Counted from the stretch's first letter, positions 19,487-27,628 are shown. The stretch: DNA of 64,000 bases from Gemmatimonadota bacterium (GCA_016720805.1 JADKJZ010000008.1:33415-97414), one strand, 5' to 3'. Translations and numbers: made by a program. The notes: a model not told the origin generated them from the sequence alone.

Positions 19487-20160
19487 GCGTCGTCCGCATC
19501 GCGCTGCTGATCGCCGGCAAGGACCTCCGCATCGAGCGGCGGTCGCGCACCGCGATCCACACCGCCACGCTCTTCGCAGTGCTGGTGCTGCTGACGGTGG
19601 TCTTCGCCCGCGACGGCGGTGCCGTCTCCCTGGTGACGCTCGCCCCCTCGGTGCTCTGGATCACCATTGCGCTCGCCTCGCTGGTGGCGCTGAACCGGGC
19701 CTTCACGCTGGAACGGGAGCACGCCGCCCTCGAGGGGATCCTCCTCGCCCCGGTGCCCAGGAGCGCGCTCTTCCTGGGGAAGTGGCTCGCCAACCTCGCG
19801 TTCGTCTCGCTGGTGCTGGCGATCACCTTCCCGCTCTGGATCCTCTTCTACGGCGTGGCGGTCACCCCTGCGCTGATTCCGGTCGCCGGCGTCGCCATCC
19901 TCGCCTCGATCGGCATCACCGCGATCGGCACGGTCTTCTCGGCGATGGCGGTCCGGACGCGCCATGCCGAGCTGCTCCTCCCGGTCCTGATGCTCCCCTT
20001 CCTGCTGCCGCCGATCTACTTCGCGGCGCAGAGCACGGTGCGGCTCCTCGGGGGCCGCCCCTTGGAAGAGCTCTGGGGATGGCTCAGATTCCTTGCCTTG
20101 TACGACCTCGCCTTCGCCATGCTGGCGGCGATGCTCTTTCCTGCGGTGGTGGACGAATGA
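19483..20160 (+). CDS. ccmB: Heme exporter protein CcmB
   Basis: 225 residues, overlapping ccmA by four bases. Six hydrophobic helices; the N-terminal GKDLRIERRSRT and LNRAFTLEREHAALEGILLAP are characteristic of CcmB, the permease of the CcmAB ABC pair. It sits in the inner membrane with CcmC and CcmD. Its stop overlaps the ccmC start. Confidence 0.93.
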   Translation: MSVVRIALLIAGKDLRIERRSRTAIHTATLFAVLVLLTVVFARDGGAVSLVTLAPSVLWITIALASLVALNRAFTLEREHAALEGILLAPVPRSALFLGKWLANLAFVSLVLAITFPLWILFYGVAVTPALIPVAGVAILASIGITAIGTVFSAMAVRTRHAELLLPVLMLPFLLPPIYFAAQSTVRLLGGRPLEELWGWLRFLALYDLAFAMLAAMLFPAVVDE

Positions 20161-20852
20161 CTCTCGAGGCAGCATCGGCCAGTCGGCAGATCAGCCGCGG
20201 CCGCACCCTGACCCTGGTCGGCGTGGTGTCGCTGATCGCCCTCTACGTGATGGCGCTGCAGTTCACCCCGCCGGAGCGCTTCCAGGGGTTGGCACAGAAG
20301 ATCTTCTACATCCATCCGCCCGCGGCCTACGCGATGCAGATGGCCTTCATCTTCACCGGCATCGCGTCGCTCCTCTACCTCCTCCTCCACGACGCGCGCT
20401 TCGACGTCTTCGCCGAGGCCTCGGCCGAAGTCGGCATGATGTTCGGCGCCATCGTCGTCATCACCGGCCCGATCTGGGGCCGGCCGGCGTGGGGCACCTG
20501 GTGGGAATGGGAGCCGCGACTGACCTTCACCGTCATGGAGATCGTGCTCTTTGGGGGCTACTTCGCGCTGCGAGGGGCGGTGCGCGACCCCGCCGAGCGC
20601 GCCAAGTTCGCCGCGGTCATGGGGCTCATGGCGCTGGTGCTCGTGCCGTTCAACCACCTCACGGTCTACCTCTTCGCGTCGCAACACCCGCAGCCGGTCG
20701 TGATCAAGACGACCAAGCCGGAGCTGCCGCTGGAGATGCTGCGGACCTTCATCACCGGCTTCGCGGTCTTCACCATCCTCTACCTCGGGCTCGTCATGCA
20801 GCGCTACGGCATCGGCGCCCGCCACGCCATCCAGGAGGCCGCCGATGCCTGA
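20157..20852 (+). CDS. ccmC: Heme-handling protein CcmC
   Basis: 231 residues. It presents heme to CcmE at the periplasmic face. The tryptophan-rich heme-binding motif appears as WGTWWEWEPRLT (usual form WWxWDxRLT, here with Glu for Asp), flanked by two likely heme-ligand histidines, in IHPPAAY and FNHLTVYLF. Six membrane helices. Full length, and coupled by overlap to ccmB and ccmD. Confidence 0.94.
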   Translation: MTLEAASASRQISRGRTLTLVGVVSLIALYVMALQFTPPERFQGLAQKIFYIHPPAAYAMQMAFIFTGIASLLYLLLHDARFDVFAEASAEVGMMFGAIVVITGPIWGRPAWGTWWEWEPRLTFTVMEIVLFGGYFALRGAVRDPAERAKFAAVMGLMALVLVPFNHLTVYLFASQHPQPVVIKTTKPELPLEMLRTFITGFAVFTILYLGLVMQRYGIGARHAIQEAADA

Positions 20853-20949
20853 TACCGGGAGCTACATGGTCGCGGCGTATATCGTCACGGCCGTCGTGGT
20901 GGGGGGGTATGTGGTGAGTTTGTGGAGGAGAGGGAACAGCAAGGGATGA
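20845..20949 (+). CDS. ccmD: CcmD-like 34-residue membrane protein
   Basis: The short frame starts with the ATG at 20845 inside the last codons of ccmC. It encodes MPDTGSYMVAAYIVTAVVV and then a basic tail (LWRRGNSKG). One transmembrane helix with a positively charged cytoplasmic end and this position are exactly what is expected of CcmD, which stabilises the CcmABC-CcmE complex. Its TGA stop at 20947-20949 lies in the first bases of a heptamer repeat array, so the array may have set its length. Confidence 0.75.
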   Translation: MPDTGSYMVAAYIVTAVVVGGYVVSLWRRGNSKG

Positions 20950-20990
20950 TCGATCATCGATGATCGATGATCGATGATCGATGATCGATT
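20946..20990. repeat. Heptamer repeat array at the end of ccmD
   Basis: Six units: ATGATCG, ATCATCG and then ATGATCG four times. The ccmD stop codon lies in the first unit. Confidence 0.85.
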
Positions 20991-21003
20991 GCCCATACGC
21001 GAA

Positions 21004-21038
21004 GATCCCCGCCTCGGCGTCTGCCGGAGCGGGGATTC
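21004..21038. terminator. Bidirectional hairpin terminator between ccmD and aquaporin
   Basis: ATCCCCGC...GGC pairs with GCC...GCGGGGAT around a short GTCT loop, with minor bulges. It lies in the middle of the convergent junction, flanked on each side by a heptamer array. There is no long T-run, so activity is uncertain. Confidence 0.5.
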
Positions 21039-21049
21039 CTCGCTATCAC

Positions 21050-21088
21050 CATCGATCATCGATCATCGATCATCGATGATCGATCATC
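21050..21088. repeat. Heptamer repeat array containing the aquaporin stop codon
   Basis: Units CATCGAT (three times), CATCGATG-type inverse, then CATC. The minus-strand TGA of the aquaporin gene (21086-21084) is part of the array. Confidence 0.85.
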
Positions 21089-21781
21089 CAGTCGTGTCTT
21101 CCTTCGCCAACAACACATGCTTCCACAGCAGCGCCGCCGCGACCGCGCCGACGATCGGCCCGATCCACCAGACGGCCTGCGCCTGCATGTTGCCGGCGAT
21201 GATGGCGGGGCCGAAGGCGCGGGCGGGGTTGAGCGCGCCGCCGGTGAGCGGGCCGCCGACCACGATGCCGGGGATCAGCGTCAGGCCGATGCCGAAGCCG
21301 GCAATCTTCGGGGCGCTCTTCGAGACGGCCGTCGCCATCACGGCCGACATCAGGAAGAAGGTCAGGACCGCCTCGAGGGCGATGGCGGTCTGAAGGTCAT
21401 CGTGTTGTGGAGCGCCGGCGCGCCGAAATTCACCACGCGGCCGACATTCGGGGAGAGGAGCGACTTGACCAGCAGCGCGCCGAGGAGGCCACCGGCCAGC
21501 TGCGCCATGACGTAGGCGAAGGCGTCGGCGGGCGCGATCTTCCTGATCGAGAGCAGCCCGATGGTGACCGCCGGGTTGCAGTGGCCGCCGGAGATGGCCG
21601 CCGTCGCCGAGATGGCGATGGCGAGGGCGATCGCGTGGACCACGGCGATCCCGAAGACGCCGTAGTCGGCGCCCGGGAAGGAATTCATCACGACGGCACC
21701 GCATCCGAAGAAGATCAGGATGAAGGTGCCGAACATCTCGGCGAGGACGCGGGGGAGCAGGGGACGCATCGGGCGAGTCAT
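21084..21781 (-). CDS. MIP-family aquaporin/glycerol channel, frameshifted
   Basis: Both hallmark NPA loops are present, HCNPAVTIG in the N-terminal half and GGALNPARAFGPA in the C-terminal half, with six hydrophobic helices. Full length would be about 232 residues. The frame breaks near 21389: after HNTMT, the sequence ACCTTCAG should read on as LQTAIALEA, which needs one more C in the CC run. Upstream of the break the frame starts at the ATG at 21781; downstream it ends at 21084. Water versus glycerol selectivity cannot be told by eye. Likely a one-base deletion or sequencing error. Confidence 0.85.
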
Positions 21782-21821
21782 CCTGTGGTGGGTGGCAGGG
21801 ATGCGAAAAGACAGGGCGAAT

Positions 21822-23063
21822 CTACACTCCCGTCCGCCGGAGGAGGAGCGTCGCGTTGCAGCCGCCGAAGCCGAAGGAATTCTTGAGGACCGCCCGGGGT
21901 GCCATCGTCAGCCCATCGGCCGGGAGCTGACGCAGCCCGCCCGCCGGATCGGGGTCCAGGCAGTTGAGGGTCGGCGGGATCCAGCCGTCGCGAATGCTGC
22001 GGCAGGCAATGGCCGTCTCGATCGCCCCGGAGGCGCCCAAGGCGTGTGCGTGCCATCCCTTGGTGCCGCTCACCGGCAGGGAGTCGGTGTGCGCGCCGAA
22101 GACCTCCCGGATGGCGAGTGCCTCGGTGGCATCGTTCAGCGTGGTCGACGACCCGTGTGCGTTGACCCACTCGACCTCGTCGGGCGCACAACCCGCTTCG
22201 GCAAGCGCCAGGCGCATCGCCCGCACCGCTTCGCGGCCGTCCGGACGCGGCTGGGTCATGTGGTGCGCGTCGTTGGTCACCCCCGACCCGGCGATCTCGG
22301 CGTAGATCCGCGCGCCACGTGCCTCTGCATGCTCCAGTGCCTCGAGCACCAGCACCGCCGAGCCTTCGGCCATCACGAAGCCATCGCGCGCCGAGTCGAA
22401 CGGTCGCGACGCCGTGGCCGGGTCGTCGTTGCGCGTGCTCATTGCGCGGATCAGCGAGAAGGAACCGTAGCAGAGCGGATAGAGCGGCGCCTCGCTGCCG
22501 CCGGCAAGGATCACGTCGGCGTCGCCCTGGCGAATGGCGCGGAAGCCCTGACCGATCGCGAGCGTCCCCGACGCGCAACTCATTGCATTGGTGCTGTTCA
22601 CGCCCGACACGCCATTGGTGATGGCAATGTTGCACGACAGCGCGCCACCGAACACGGTGAGCGCGAGCAACGGATCCACTTCACGCGGGCCGCCGGCGAT
22701 GTACTTGAAGTTCTGCTCCTCCGCGAAGCCGATCCCGCCGAGCGCCGTCCCCATCATCACGCCGACCCGGTCCGCCGATTCGTTGGCGAGGTCGAGCGCG
22801 GCGTCCTCGAGCGCCAGCCGCGTGGCGGCGAGCCCCAACTGCGAACAGCGATCGGTGCGCCGCGCCTGTCGGGGCGAGAGCATCGCCTCGGGATCGAAAT
22901 CATTCACCTGTGCCGCGATGTGCGACCGGAACGGTGACGAGTCGAAGCGATCGATCCGTTGCACCGCCGATGGCCCGTGCTGCAGCCTTGCCCAGACGGC
23001 ATCACTGCCGATGCCGATCGGCGTGATCAGGCCGATGCCGGTGACCACCACGCGGCGCGTCAC
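21822..23063 (-). CDS. FabF-type beta-ketoacyl-ACP synthase
   Basis: 413 residues. Claisen condensation of an acyl thioester with malonyl-ACP. The active-site set falls at the positions known from E. coli FabF: nucleophile C163 (NAMSCASG), H303 (NAHGSST), K335 and H340 (GTKGWHAHALG), so it should be catalytically competent. It is the last gene of a minus-strand run with an SRPBCC protein (four-base overlap), methyltransferase, flavin reductase and FAD oxidoreductase. This context suggests a specialised fatty-acid- or polyketide-like product rather than housekeeping FabF. No chain-length factor or ACP gene is adjacent. Confidence 0.92.
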   Translation of the reverse strand: MTRRVVVTGIGLITPIGIGSDAVWARLQHGPSAVQRIDRFDSSPFRSHIAAQVNDFDPEAMLSPRQARRTDRCSQLGLAATRLALEDAALDLANESADRVGVMMGTALGGIGFAEEQNFKYIAGGPREVDPLLALTVFGGALSCNIAITNGVSGVNSTNAMSCASGTLAIGQGFRAIRQGDADVILAGGSEAPLYPLCYGSFSLIRAMSTRNDDPATASRPFDSARDGFVMAEGSAVLVLEALEHAEARGARIYAEIAGSGVTNDAHHMTQPRPDGREAVRAMRLALAEAGCAPDEVEWVNAHGSSTTLNDATEALAIREVFGAHTDSLPVSGTKGWHAHALGASGAIETAIACRSIRDGWIPPTLNCLDPDPAGGLRQLPADGLTMAPRAVLKNSFGFGGCNATLLLRRTGV

Positions 23064-23527
23064 GCGTCACGCTCGGCGGCGCGTGCCACGCCGGCCAGCG
23101 TCTGCTCGGCAATGCCATGCACGAACACCGGCCCGATCACGACCTCGGCGGCGATGCGGCGAATCAACGGCCAGGGGGGGCCGTCCCAGGTATGCACGAT
23201 CGTCACGTCACTGCCGCCATCTGCGGTGGGGAGAATGCTCCAGCGCACATCCATTCCGGTGGTGATGCCACCGATGTGCCGGTATCGAACCTCGTGCTTC
23301 GCGGCGTCAACCCAGATCCGGCTGCGCCACCAGGTGGGCCAGTTGAGCGGGCCGCCGAAGCGGCGGTACGCCGACATCTCGACGATGCCATCGCCGAAGC
23401 GCTCGCCTTCGGTGCGCGTCACGTAGCGATAGTGCGGCAGGATCTCGGGCCAGCGCTCCACCTCGGCGGCATGCGGCCAGACCCGCTCGGGTGGCGCATG
23501 CACGAGGCGCCGATCGACGACGTGCAT
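23060..23527 (-). CDS. SRPBCC (START/polyketide cyclase-like) protein
   Basis: 155 residues. It opens with VDRRLVHAPPERVWPHAAEVERWPEILPHY in the typical SRPBCC layout: first strand, then the V(W/Y)...D/E...W P-loop of helix 2. Later come the GMDVRWSILPTADGG strands and a C-terminal helix. The fold makes a deep hydrophobic pocket, and members include coenzyme Q-binding proteins and aromatic polyketide cyclases. Between a methyltransferase and a ketosynthase, the cyclase/aromatase role is the interesting possibility, but only inference. It overlaps both neighbours. Confidence 0.75.
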   Translation of the reverse strand: MHVVDRRLVHAPPERVWPHAAEVERWPEILPHYRYVTRTEGERFGDGIVEMSAYRRFGGPLNWPTWWRSRIWVDAAKHEVRYRHIGGITTGMDVRWSILPTADGGSDVTIVHTWDGPPWPLIRRIAAEVVIGPVFVHGIAEQTLAGVARAAERDA

Positions 23528-24228
23528 CACTGGTCGGTCCGCCACGCGGCAATGACGCGGGCACCCGGCAACCGCCAGACGTCGACGTCGTGACCGACGG
23601 CCTCGCGCGCGATGGCGCGCAATGCGGCGGGATGCAGCCCGCGCGCCAGCGACACCACGCCATCGCTCACCGTGAGCGGATGCATCCGCAGGAAGGGACC
23701 CGCGAGGCGATAGCCGAGTGCGGCGAGTCGGGACGGCCGCAGGTCGGCGATCACCACACCCCGCCTGGCGATCGCATCGCACTCGGCGAGCAGCCTGACC
23801 GCCGACGCGCGGTCGAGGTGGTGCACCATCTGACTCACCAACACGAGGTCGACGCCCTTGCGGCGGATTGGCAGGCTCCCTGCGCAGCCGAGCAGCACCG
23901 GGAGTCCGCCGCGGTGTGCCAACTGGGCCGCGGCCGGAATGCGCTCGAGCCCGGTGGGGACGATCGTCACGCCACGTTTGGCGGCCCAGCGCACCGCGTC
24001 GTGCGGCAGATCGCCGGCCCCGGTGCCGATGTCGAGCAGCGTCAGCGTGCGGCCCGCATCACCGGCGTCGAGGAGTCGGCGCAGGCCGGCGCGCATCGCG
24101 AGCCGCCCGCCGAACCAGCGATTGCTGCGGGCAATGTCGACCAGCATCCGCTCGACCAGCGCCGGTGGCGTCGTGGGGTCGTCCAGCGCTTCGTGGCCGA
24201 CCGGCGAGAGGGTGAGCGTGGCCGGCAC
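23527..24228 (-). CDS. Class I SAM-dependent methyltransferase
   Basis: 233 residues from a GTG directly abutting the flavin reductase stop (TAGGTG). SAM-binding motif I is LLDIGTGAGDLP; the acidic post-I position and the motif IV-like DLVLVSQMVHHL follow. The HxxR-like LRPSRLAALGYRL region resembles methyltransferases found next to FAD oxidoreductases and type III polyketide synthases in specialised-metabolite loci. The overlap with the SRPBCC gene indicates coupled translation. Substrate unknown. Confidence 0.82.
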   Translation of the reverse strand: MPATLTLSPVGHEALDDPTTPPALVERMLVDIARSNRWFGGRLAMRAGLRRLLDAGDAGRTLTLLDIGTGAGDLPHDAVRWAAKRGVTIVPTGLERIPAAAQLAHRGGLPVLLGCAGSLPIRRKGVDLVLVSQMVHHLDRASAVRLLAECDAIARRGVVIADLRPSRLAALGYRLAGPFLRMHPLTVSDGVVSLARGLHPAALRAIAREAVGHDVDVWRLPGARVIAAWRTDQ

Positions 24229-24705
24229 CTAGAGGGTGTCGGGCTCGGTGTAGCCGCCGCGATAGTAGAGCAACGGCCGACCGTGCTCCGCCGCCGTGCC
24301 ACCCACCACCTGCCCGATGATCAGCGTGTGGTCGCCCGCCTCGACGGTGTTGACGCGTTCGCAGCAGATGTGGGCCAGCGCGCCGTCGAGCAGAATGCGG
24401 CCGAGCGCATCGGGGGCGAAGCCGATCCCCTCGAAGCGATCGGGGTTGCCCGAGGCGAAGCGCCGCGACAACGACTCCTGGTGCGACTCGAGGATGTTGA
24501 TGGTGTAGTGCGTGGTGCCGAGCAGCACCTCGTGCATCGACGCCGCGTGGTCGATCGCCAGCAGCACCAGCGGCGGTTCGAGCGAGACCGAGGTGAAGGA
24601 ATTCACCGTCATCCCCGCCGGCCGCCCCTCGGCGTCGCGCGCGGTGACCACGGCGATCCCGGTGGCGAAGCGACCGCAGAGTTGACGGAAATCGTAGCCA
24701 TCCAT
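24229..24705 (-). CDS. Flavin reductase domain protein (FMN-binding)
   Basis: 158 residues from the ATG at 24705 (MDGYDFRQLCGRF). The frame extends upstream to 24798, but that stretch is heptamer-repeat sequence. The family core is clear: FATGIAVVTARD, GMTVNSFTSVSLEPPLVL and the closing AGDHTLIIGQV with RPLLYYRGGY. These enzymes supply reduced FMN/FAD to a partner monooxygenase; the FAD-dependent oxidoreductase just upstream is a candidate partner. The spacing of about 130 bases upstream is filled by heptamer arrays. Confidence 0.9.
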   Translation of the reverse strand: MDGYDFRQLCGRFATGIAVVTARDAEGRPAGMTVNSFTSVSLEPPLVLLAIDHAASMHEVLLGTTHYTINILESHQESLSRRFASGNPDRFEGIGFAPDALGRILLDGALAHICCERVNTVEAGDHTLIIGQVVGGTAAEHGRPLLYYRGGYTEPDTL

Positions 24706-24718
24706 ACGAGGGACCTTT

Positions 24719-24835
24719 CGAGAAGCGAGAAGCGAGAAGCGAGAAGCGAAGAACGTGACACGTGAAACGTGAAACGGGCGGTACGAACGTTTCACCACTC
24801 ACGTCTTACGACCTACGACTTACGACTTACGACCG
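24719..24835. repeat. Composite heptamer array with three different unit sequences
   Basis: CGAGAAG four times (24719-24746), then AACGTGA/CACGTGA/AACGTGA (24752-24772), then, after a short loop, ACGTTTC, ACCACTC, ACGTCTT, ACGACCT, ACGACTT twice and ACGACCG (24787-24835). All have a 7-base period. The middle and right parts are partly complementary. It separates the flavin reductase and FAD oxidoreductase genes within one strand-uniform run. Confidence 0.8.
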
Positions 24836-24839
24836 TCCC

Positions 24840-26051
24840 CTAAACCACCATCCGCCCCAAAAACCACGGATTCACCACCCGCCACGGCGAGACGAAATCT
24901 CCCGTCACGCCGATCAGCGTATCGGCCATCCCGCGGCGGTCGAGGCGTGCCACGGCCCGGTCGAAGAGTCGTGGTGACAACATGGCGTACCCGATCAGGC
25001 GCTCGACGATCCACTTGCCGAGGAAGGCGCGGCGGCGGGCATGGCGATAGCTCGCGAGTCGCCCTGCGGTGACTGGTCCGCTCGCCCTGAGCGCCTCGTC
25101 GAGCGTCTCGGCGGCGAACGCCGCGCCGGCGAGTGCGCTGCAGACCCCTTCGCCGGTGAACGGGTCGAAGAAGTCGGCGGCGTCGCCAACGAGCAGCAGC
25201 CCATCGGCGGTGCTCCGGCGCGACGACGCGGCGAACGGTCCGGTGACCATCACCTCGCGCACGGTGCGCGCAGGATCGACACGACCGTGCACGCCGGGGA
25301 GTTGTTCGAGCTGCCGATGGAAGAAGGCGGCGGCGTCGCCGCGTGCCTGCGCCGCCAGCGCCGCGGGAACGACCAGTGCCACGTTGGCGATGCCATGGCC
25401 CAAAGGATTGAGTCCGACGTAGCCCGTCTTTCCGACATGCATTTCGGCGACGCGGCCGAGGCCGGTGACGCCCTCGACATGCGCGACGAACGCCACCCGC
25501 TTGAGCCATCCCTGCCGATGCAGCCCGGCCTGTCGGGCCACGACGCTGCGCAGGCCATCGGCGCCGACGACGCAGCGCGCCTGGACGTCGTGGCGTGCGC
25601 CCGCTGCATCCTCGAGGGTGACGGTCCGTCCATGGGCGTTCATGCCAGAGAGGACGCGCAACGTCGTCTCTTCGTGCACCGTCACCCCCGCGACGCGCGC
25701 GGCGTCGAGGAGCGTGGCGTCGAGGATGCGGCGCGGCATCGCCAGGCCGGTCGCTCGAAAGGGGGAGCCGCCGGCATCGGCGAAGCGGCCGATCAACGAC
25801 GCACCGTGCGCGGCACGGACCCGCGTCCCTTCGAGCGCGGTGCCGCCGTGCGCGTCGAGCGCGTCGAGGACGCCAAGCGTCGCGAGGTGCCGCACGGTCT
25901 CGGGGGAGAGGTATTCGGAACAGGCCTTCTCGCGCGGAAAACGGGCGCGGTCGATCAGCGTCACGGCGTGGCCGGCGCGGGCGAGGTGAATCGCGGTGGC
26001 GCTTCCGGCCGGGCCTGCGCCGACGATCACCACACCGGCACGCTCAGCCAC
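24840..26051 (-). CDS. FAD-dependent oxidoreductase (geranylgeranyl reductase/monooxygenase-like)
   Basis: 403 residues from the GTG at 26051. The N-terminal Rossmann motif VVIVGAGPAGSATAIHL is followed by the ribose-binding acidic end (TLIDRARFPREKACSE) and the second FAD motif GLLLVGDAADFFDPFTGEG. The overall architecture is the GGR/PHBH superfamily: reductases of isoprenoid double bonds or hydroxylases. The start overlaps the anti-sigma gene's stop by eight bases. The next gene downstream is a flavin reductase. Natural substrate unknown; co-occurrence with methyltransferase and ketosynthase suggests a tailoring enzyme. Confidence 0.88.
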   Translation of the reverse strand: MAERAGVVIVGAGPAGSATAIHLARAGHAVTLIDRARFPREKACSEYLSPETVRHLATLGVLDALDAHGGTALEGTRVRAAHGASLIGRFADAGGSPFRATGLAMPRRILDATLLDAARVAGVTVHEETTLRVLSGMNAHGRTVTLEDAAGARHDVQARCVVGADGLRSVVARQAGLHRQGWLKRVAFVAHVEGVTGLGRVAEMHVGKTGYVGLNPLGHGIANVALVVPAALAAQARGDAAAFFHRQLEQLPGVHGRVDPARTVREVMVTGPFAASSRRSTADGLLLVGDAADFFDPFTGEGVCSALAGAAFAAETLDEALRASGPVTAGRLASYRHARRRAFLGKWIVERLIGYAMLSPRLFDRAVARLDRRGMADTLIGVTGDFVSPWRVVNPWFLGRMVV

Positions 26052-26295
26052 TCGACGGCCCTTCCGCGAGGAGCGCGGCAATGCGCGCGCGCAGCGCATC
26101 CGGGCACTCGGTGCCCGCGCCCAGCCGCTGCAGGCGGCTCCGGAAGGCCTGCTCGTACCGGCCGATCTGGGTGCAGTGCCGACAGCGGGTCAGGTGGCCC
26201 TGCATCCGCTCGACGCTCTCCACTGGCAACTCGCCGCGCAGGAAGGCGTCGAGTTCGGCGAGCGCGTCGGTGCAATTCAATTCCGGGTCGCTCAT
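26044..26295 (-). CDS. Zinc-finger anti-sigma factor (zf-HC2 type)
   Basis: 83 residues. The ZAS/zf-HC2 signature is H34-x3-C38-x2-C41 (HLTRCRHC) with an upstream ligand Cys in NCTDALAELDAFLRGEL. It starts inside the last codons of the sigma-factor gene (ATGA overlap), the usual arrangement for an ECF sigma factor and its cognate anti-sigma. No transmembrane helix follows, so it is a soluble, possibly redox- or metal-responsive regulator. Confidence 0.88.
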   Translation of the reverse strand: MSDPELNCTDALAELDAFLRGELPVESVERMQGHLTRCRHCTQIGRYEQAFRSRLQRLGAGTECPDALRARIAALLAEGPSSG

Positions 26296-26847
26296 GGGGT
26301 CGGCTCCGTGGGGCGGATCAGTCCGCTCTCTTCCGCATAACGCCGCAACTGCCCCTGCAGGATCCGTCGGGCGCGGAAGATCCGCGACTTCACGGTCCCG
26401 AGCGGGATGCCGAGGGCCTCGGCGACTTCGGCGTAGGGCATCCCTTCCAGGTCACTCAGCACCACCACCTCGCGGAACTCCTCGGGGAGTTGGTCGAGTG
26501 CCGCCAGGACCTCGTCGTCCACCAGCTCGGCGAAGAAGCGCCCTTCGGGGTCCGGGTCGGCCAGGTCGGGCAGCTCCGGGATCGCCTCGACATCGACTGG
26601 CTGGGCCCCGCGCCGGGCGCTGCGCCAGCCGGTGATGAACTGGTTGCGGAGGATGGTCACCAGCCAGGCGCGCGCGTTGCTACCGGGGCGGAAGGAGCCC
26701 CAGGCCCGCAACGCGCGGAGCATGGTGTCCTGCACCAGATCTTCCGCGGCGGCCGGATTGGTGGTCAGCCGAAGCGCCACCCGGTAGAGGGTGTCGAGGT
26801 GGGGCAGGGCTTCGGTTTCGAAGCTGGGCGGGGGGCGCTCAGGGCAT
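26292..26847 (-). CDS. ECF-family RNA polymerase sigma factor, start probably disrupted by an indel
   Basis: Region 2 (LDTLYRVALRLTTNPAAAEDLVQDTMLRA) and region 4 (LPEEFREVVVLSDLEG, GIPLGTVKSRIFRARR) are complete. About 185 residues. The open frame has no ATG, GTG or TTG close to the expected N-terminus and otherwise reaches back to 26975 through repeat sequence. An ATG at 26847 is one base out of frame. Deleting one G from the GGG run at 26842-26844 would give MPERPPPSFETEALPHL, a normal ECF N-terminus. It is coupled to the anti-sigma gene, and the FAD oxidoreductase follows in the same unit. Confidence 0.88.
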
Positions 26848-26863
26848 GGAAGGCTAGGTGGGT

Positions 26864-26985
26864 GAGCGGTGAACAGTGACCGGTGAGGGTGAGGGTGAGG
26901 GGGTGGTGCATCCCGAGCGTCGCACCCCAGACACTCCAGGTCCCGCCTGGCCGCCGCATCGCCATCACCCCTCACCCCTCACCCT
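26864..26985. repeat. Heptamer arrays flanking the sigma factor/V4R divergent region
   Basis: GAGCGGT, GAACAGT and GACCGGT (26864-26884), then GAGGGT units. About 60 bases on come ATCACCC, CTCACCC, CTCACCC (26965-26985), inverse to the first block. It lies between the divergent sigma-factor and V4R genes. Confidence 0.7.
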
Positions 26986-27001
26986 GTTAAGATCGTCGCC
27001 A

Positions 27002-27628
27002 ATGCTTTCCTCCGTCCCCGCCCTCCTGCCGCTCTCCCTGTTGGAAGCGGTCCAGAACATCGACACTCCAGCCGACGATGGACTCGGTGCGCTCCAGGAT
27101 GAGCTCGCTTCGAAGCGCCTCGGCCTCTCGCCCACGGTGGCGGCGCAGGTCGCGCGGTACCGGCAGCGCGCCGTCGACGGCGAGCCGGTGCCGGCCGACG
27201 AGGTCCTCGCGGTCTTCCGGCTGGTGGGTCGCCGCCCCGATGCGGGGCTGGTGTATGCCGACGCCGGGCGGCGGGCGGCGCGCTATGCCGCCAAGGAAAT
27301 CGGCCCCGGGGTGAAGGGGATGTTGGCGGTGGCCCCGGGGAAGCGGACCAAGCTGGCGATCGGGCTGCGGGCGGCGTCGAAGCTGTCGCAGCGCTGGTTG
27401 CTGGCGGACCTGCAGCCGGCCGACGGGTTGGCGCGCTGTGAACTGCTCGACTCGTTGCCGATGCAGGCGCGCGAGGATGGGGTGGCGTGTGCCTTCTACA
27501 CCGCGGCGCTGGCCGAGCTGTTGCGGCTGGTGGCGGGGGTGGAGGGGGCCATGGTGCATCGCAGCTGTCGCGGTCGCGGCGACCGCAGCTGTGTCTGGCT
27601 TGCCGCAGAGGCGGGGGGATACCAATGA
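27002..27628 (+). CDS. V4R (4-vinyl reductase-like) domain protein
   Basis: 208 residues from the ATG at 27002. The C-terminal half matches the V4R layout: ACAFYTAALAELLRLV, then the paired cysteines in HRSCRGRGDRSCVWLA. V4R domains bind small hydrophobic ligands or metal and occur in BchJ and in sensors. The N-terminal half is helical and of unknown relation. Its stop overlaps the ATG of the M24 peptidase gene. There are no other bacteriochlorophyll genes here, so phototrophy should not be inferred. Confidence 0.65.
   Translation: MLSSVPALLPLSLLEAVQNIDTPADDGLGALQDELASKRLGLSPTVAAQVARYRQRAVDGEPVPADEVLAVFRLVGRRPDAGLVYADAGRRAARYAAKEIGPGVKGMLAVAPGKRTKLAIGLRAASKLSQRWLLADLQPADGLARCELLDSLPMQAREDGVACAFYTAALAELLRLVAGVEGAMVHRSCRGRGDRSCVWLAAEAGGYQ

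Noticed and set aside
20946..21088. Possible CRISPR array in the tandem repeats
   Set aside because: Units are 7 bases with no unique spacers and no cas genes nearby. They are short tandem and inverted repeats.
21822..24705. Classical type II polyketide synthase cluster
   Set aside because: Only one ketosynthase with a full catalytic triad is present; chain-length factor and acyl carrier protein are missing. Described instead as a small ketosynthase locus.
26876..27001. N-terminal extension of the V4R protein to 26876
   Set aside because: The extra residues would be encoded by heptamer repeats and are Pro/His/Gly-rich. The ATG at 27002 gives a normal N-terminus.
27002..27628. Evidence for phototrophy from the BchJ-like V4R domain
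   Set aside because: V4R domains are widespread in non-phototrophs, and no other bacteriochlorophyll or reaction-centre gene is present.
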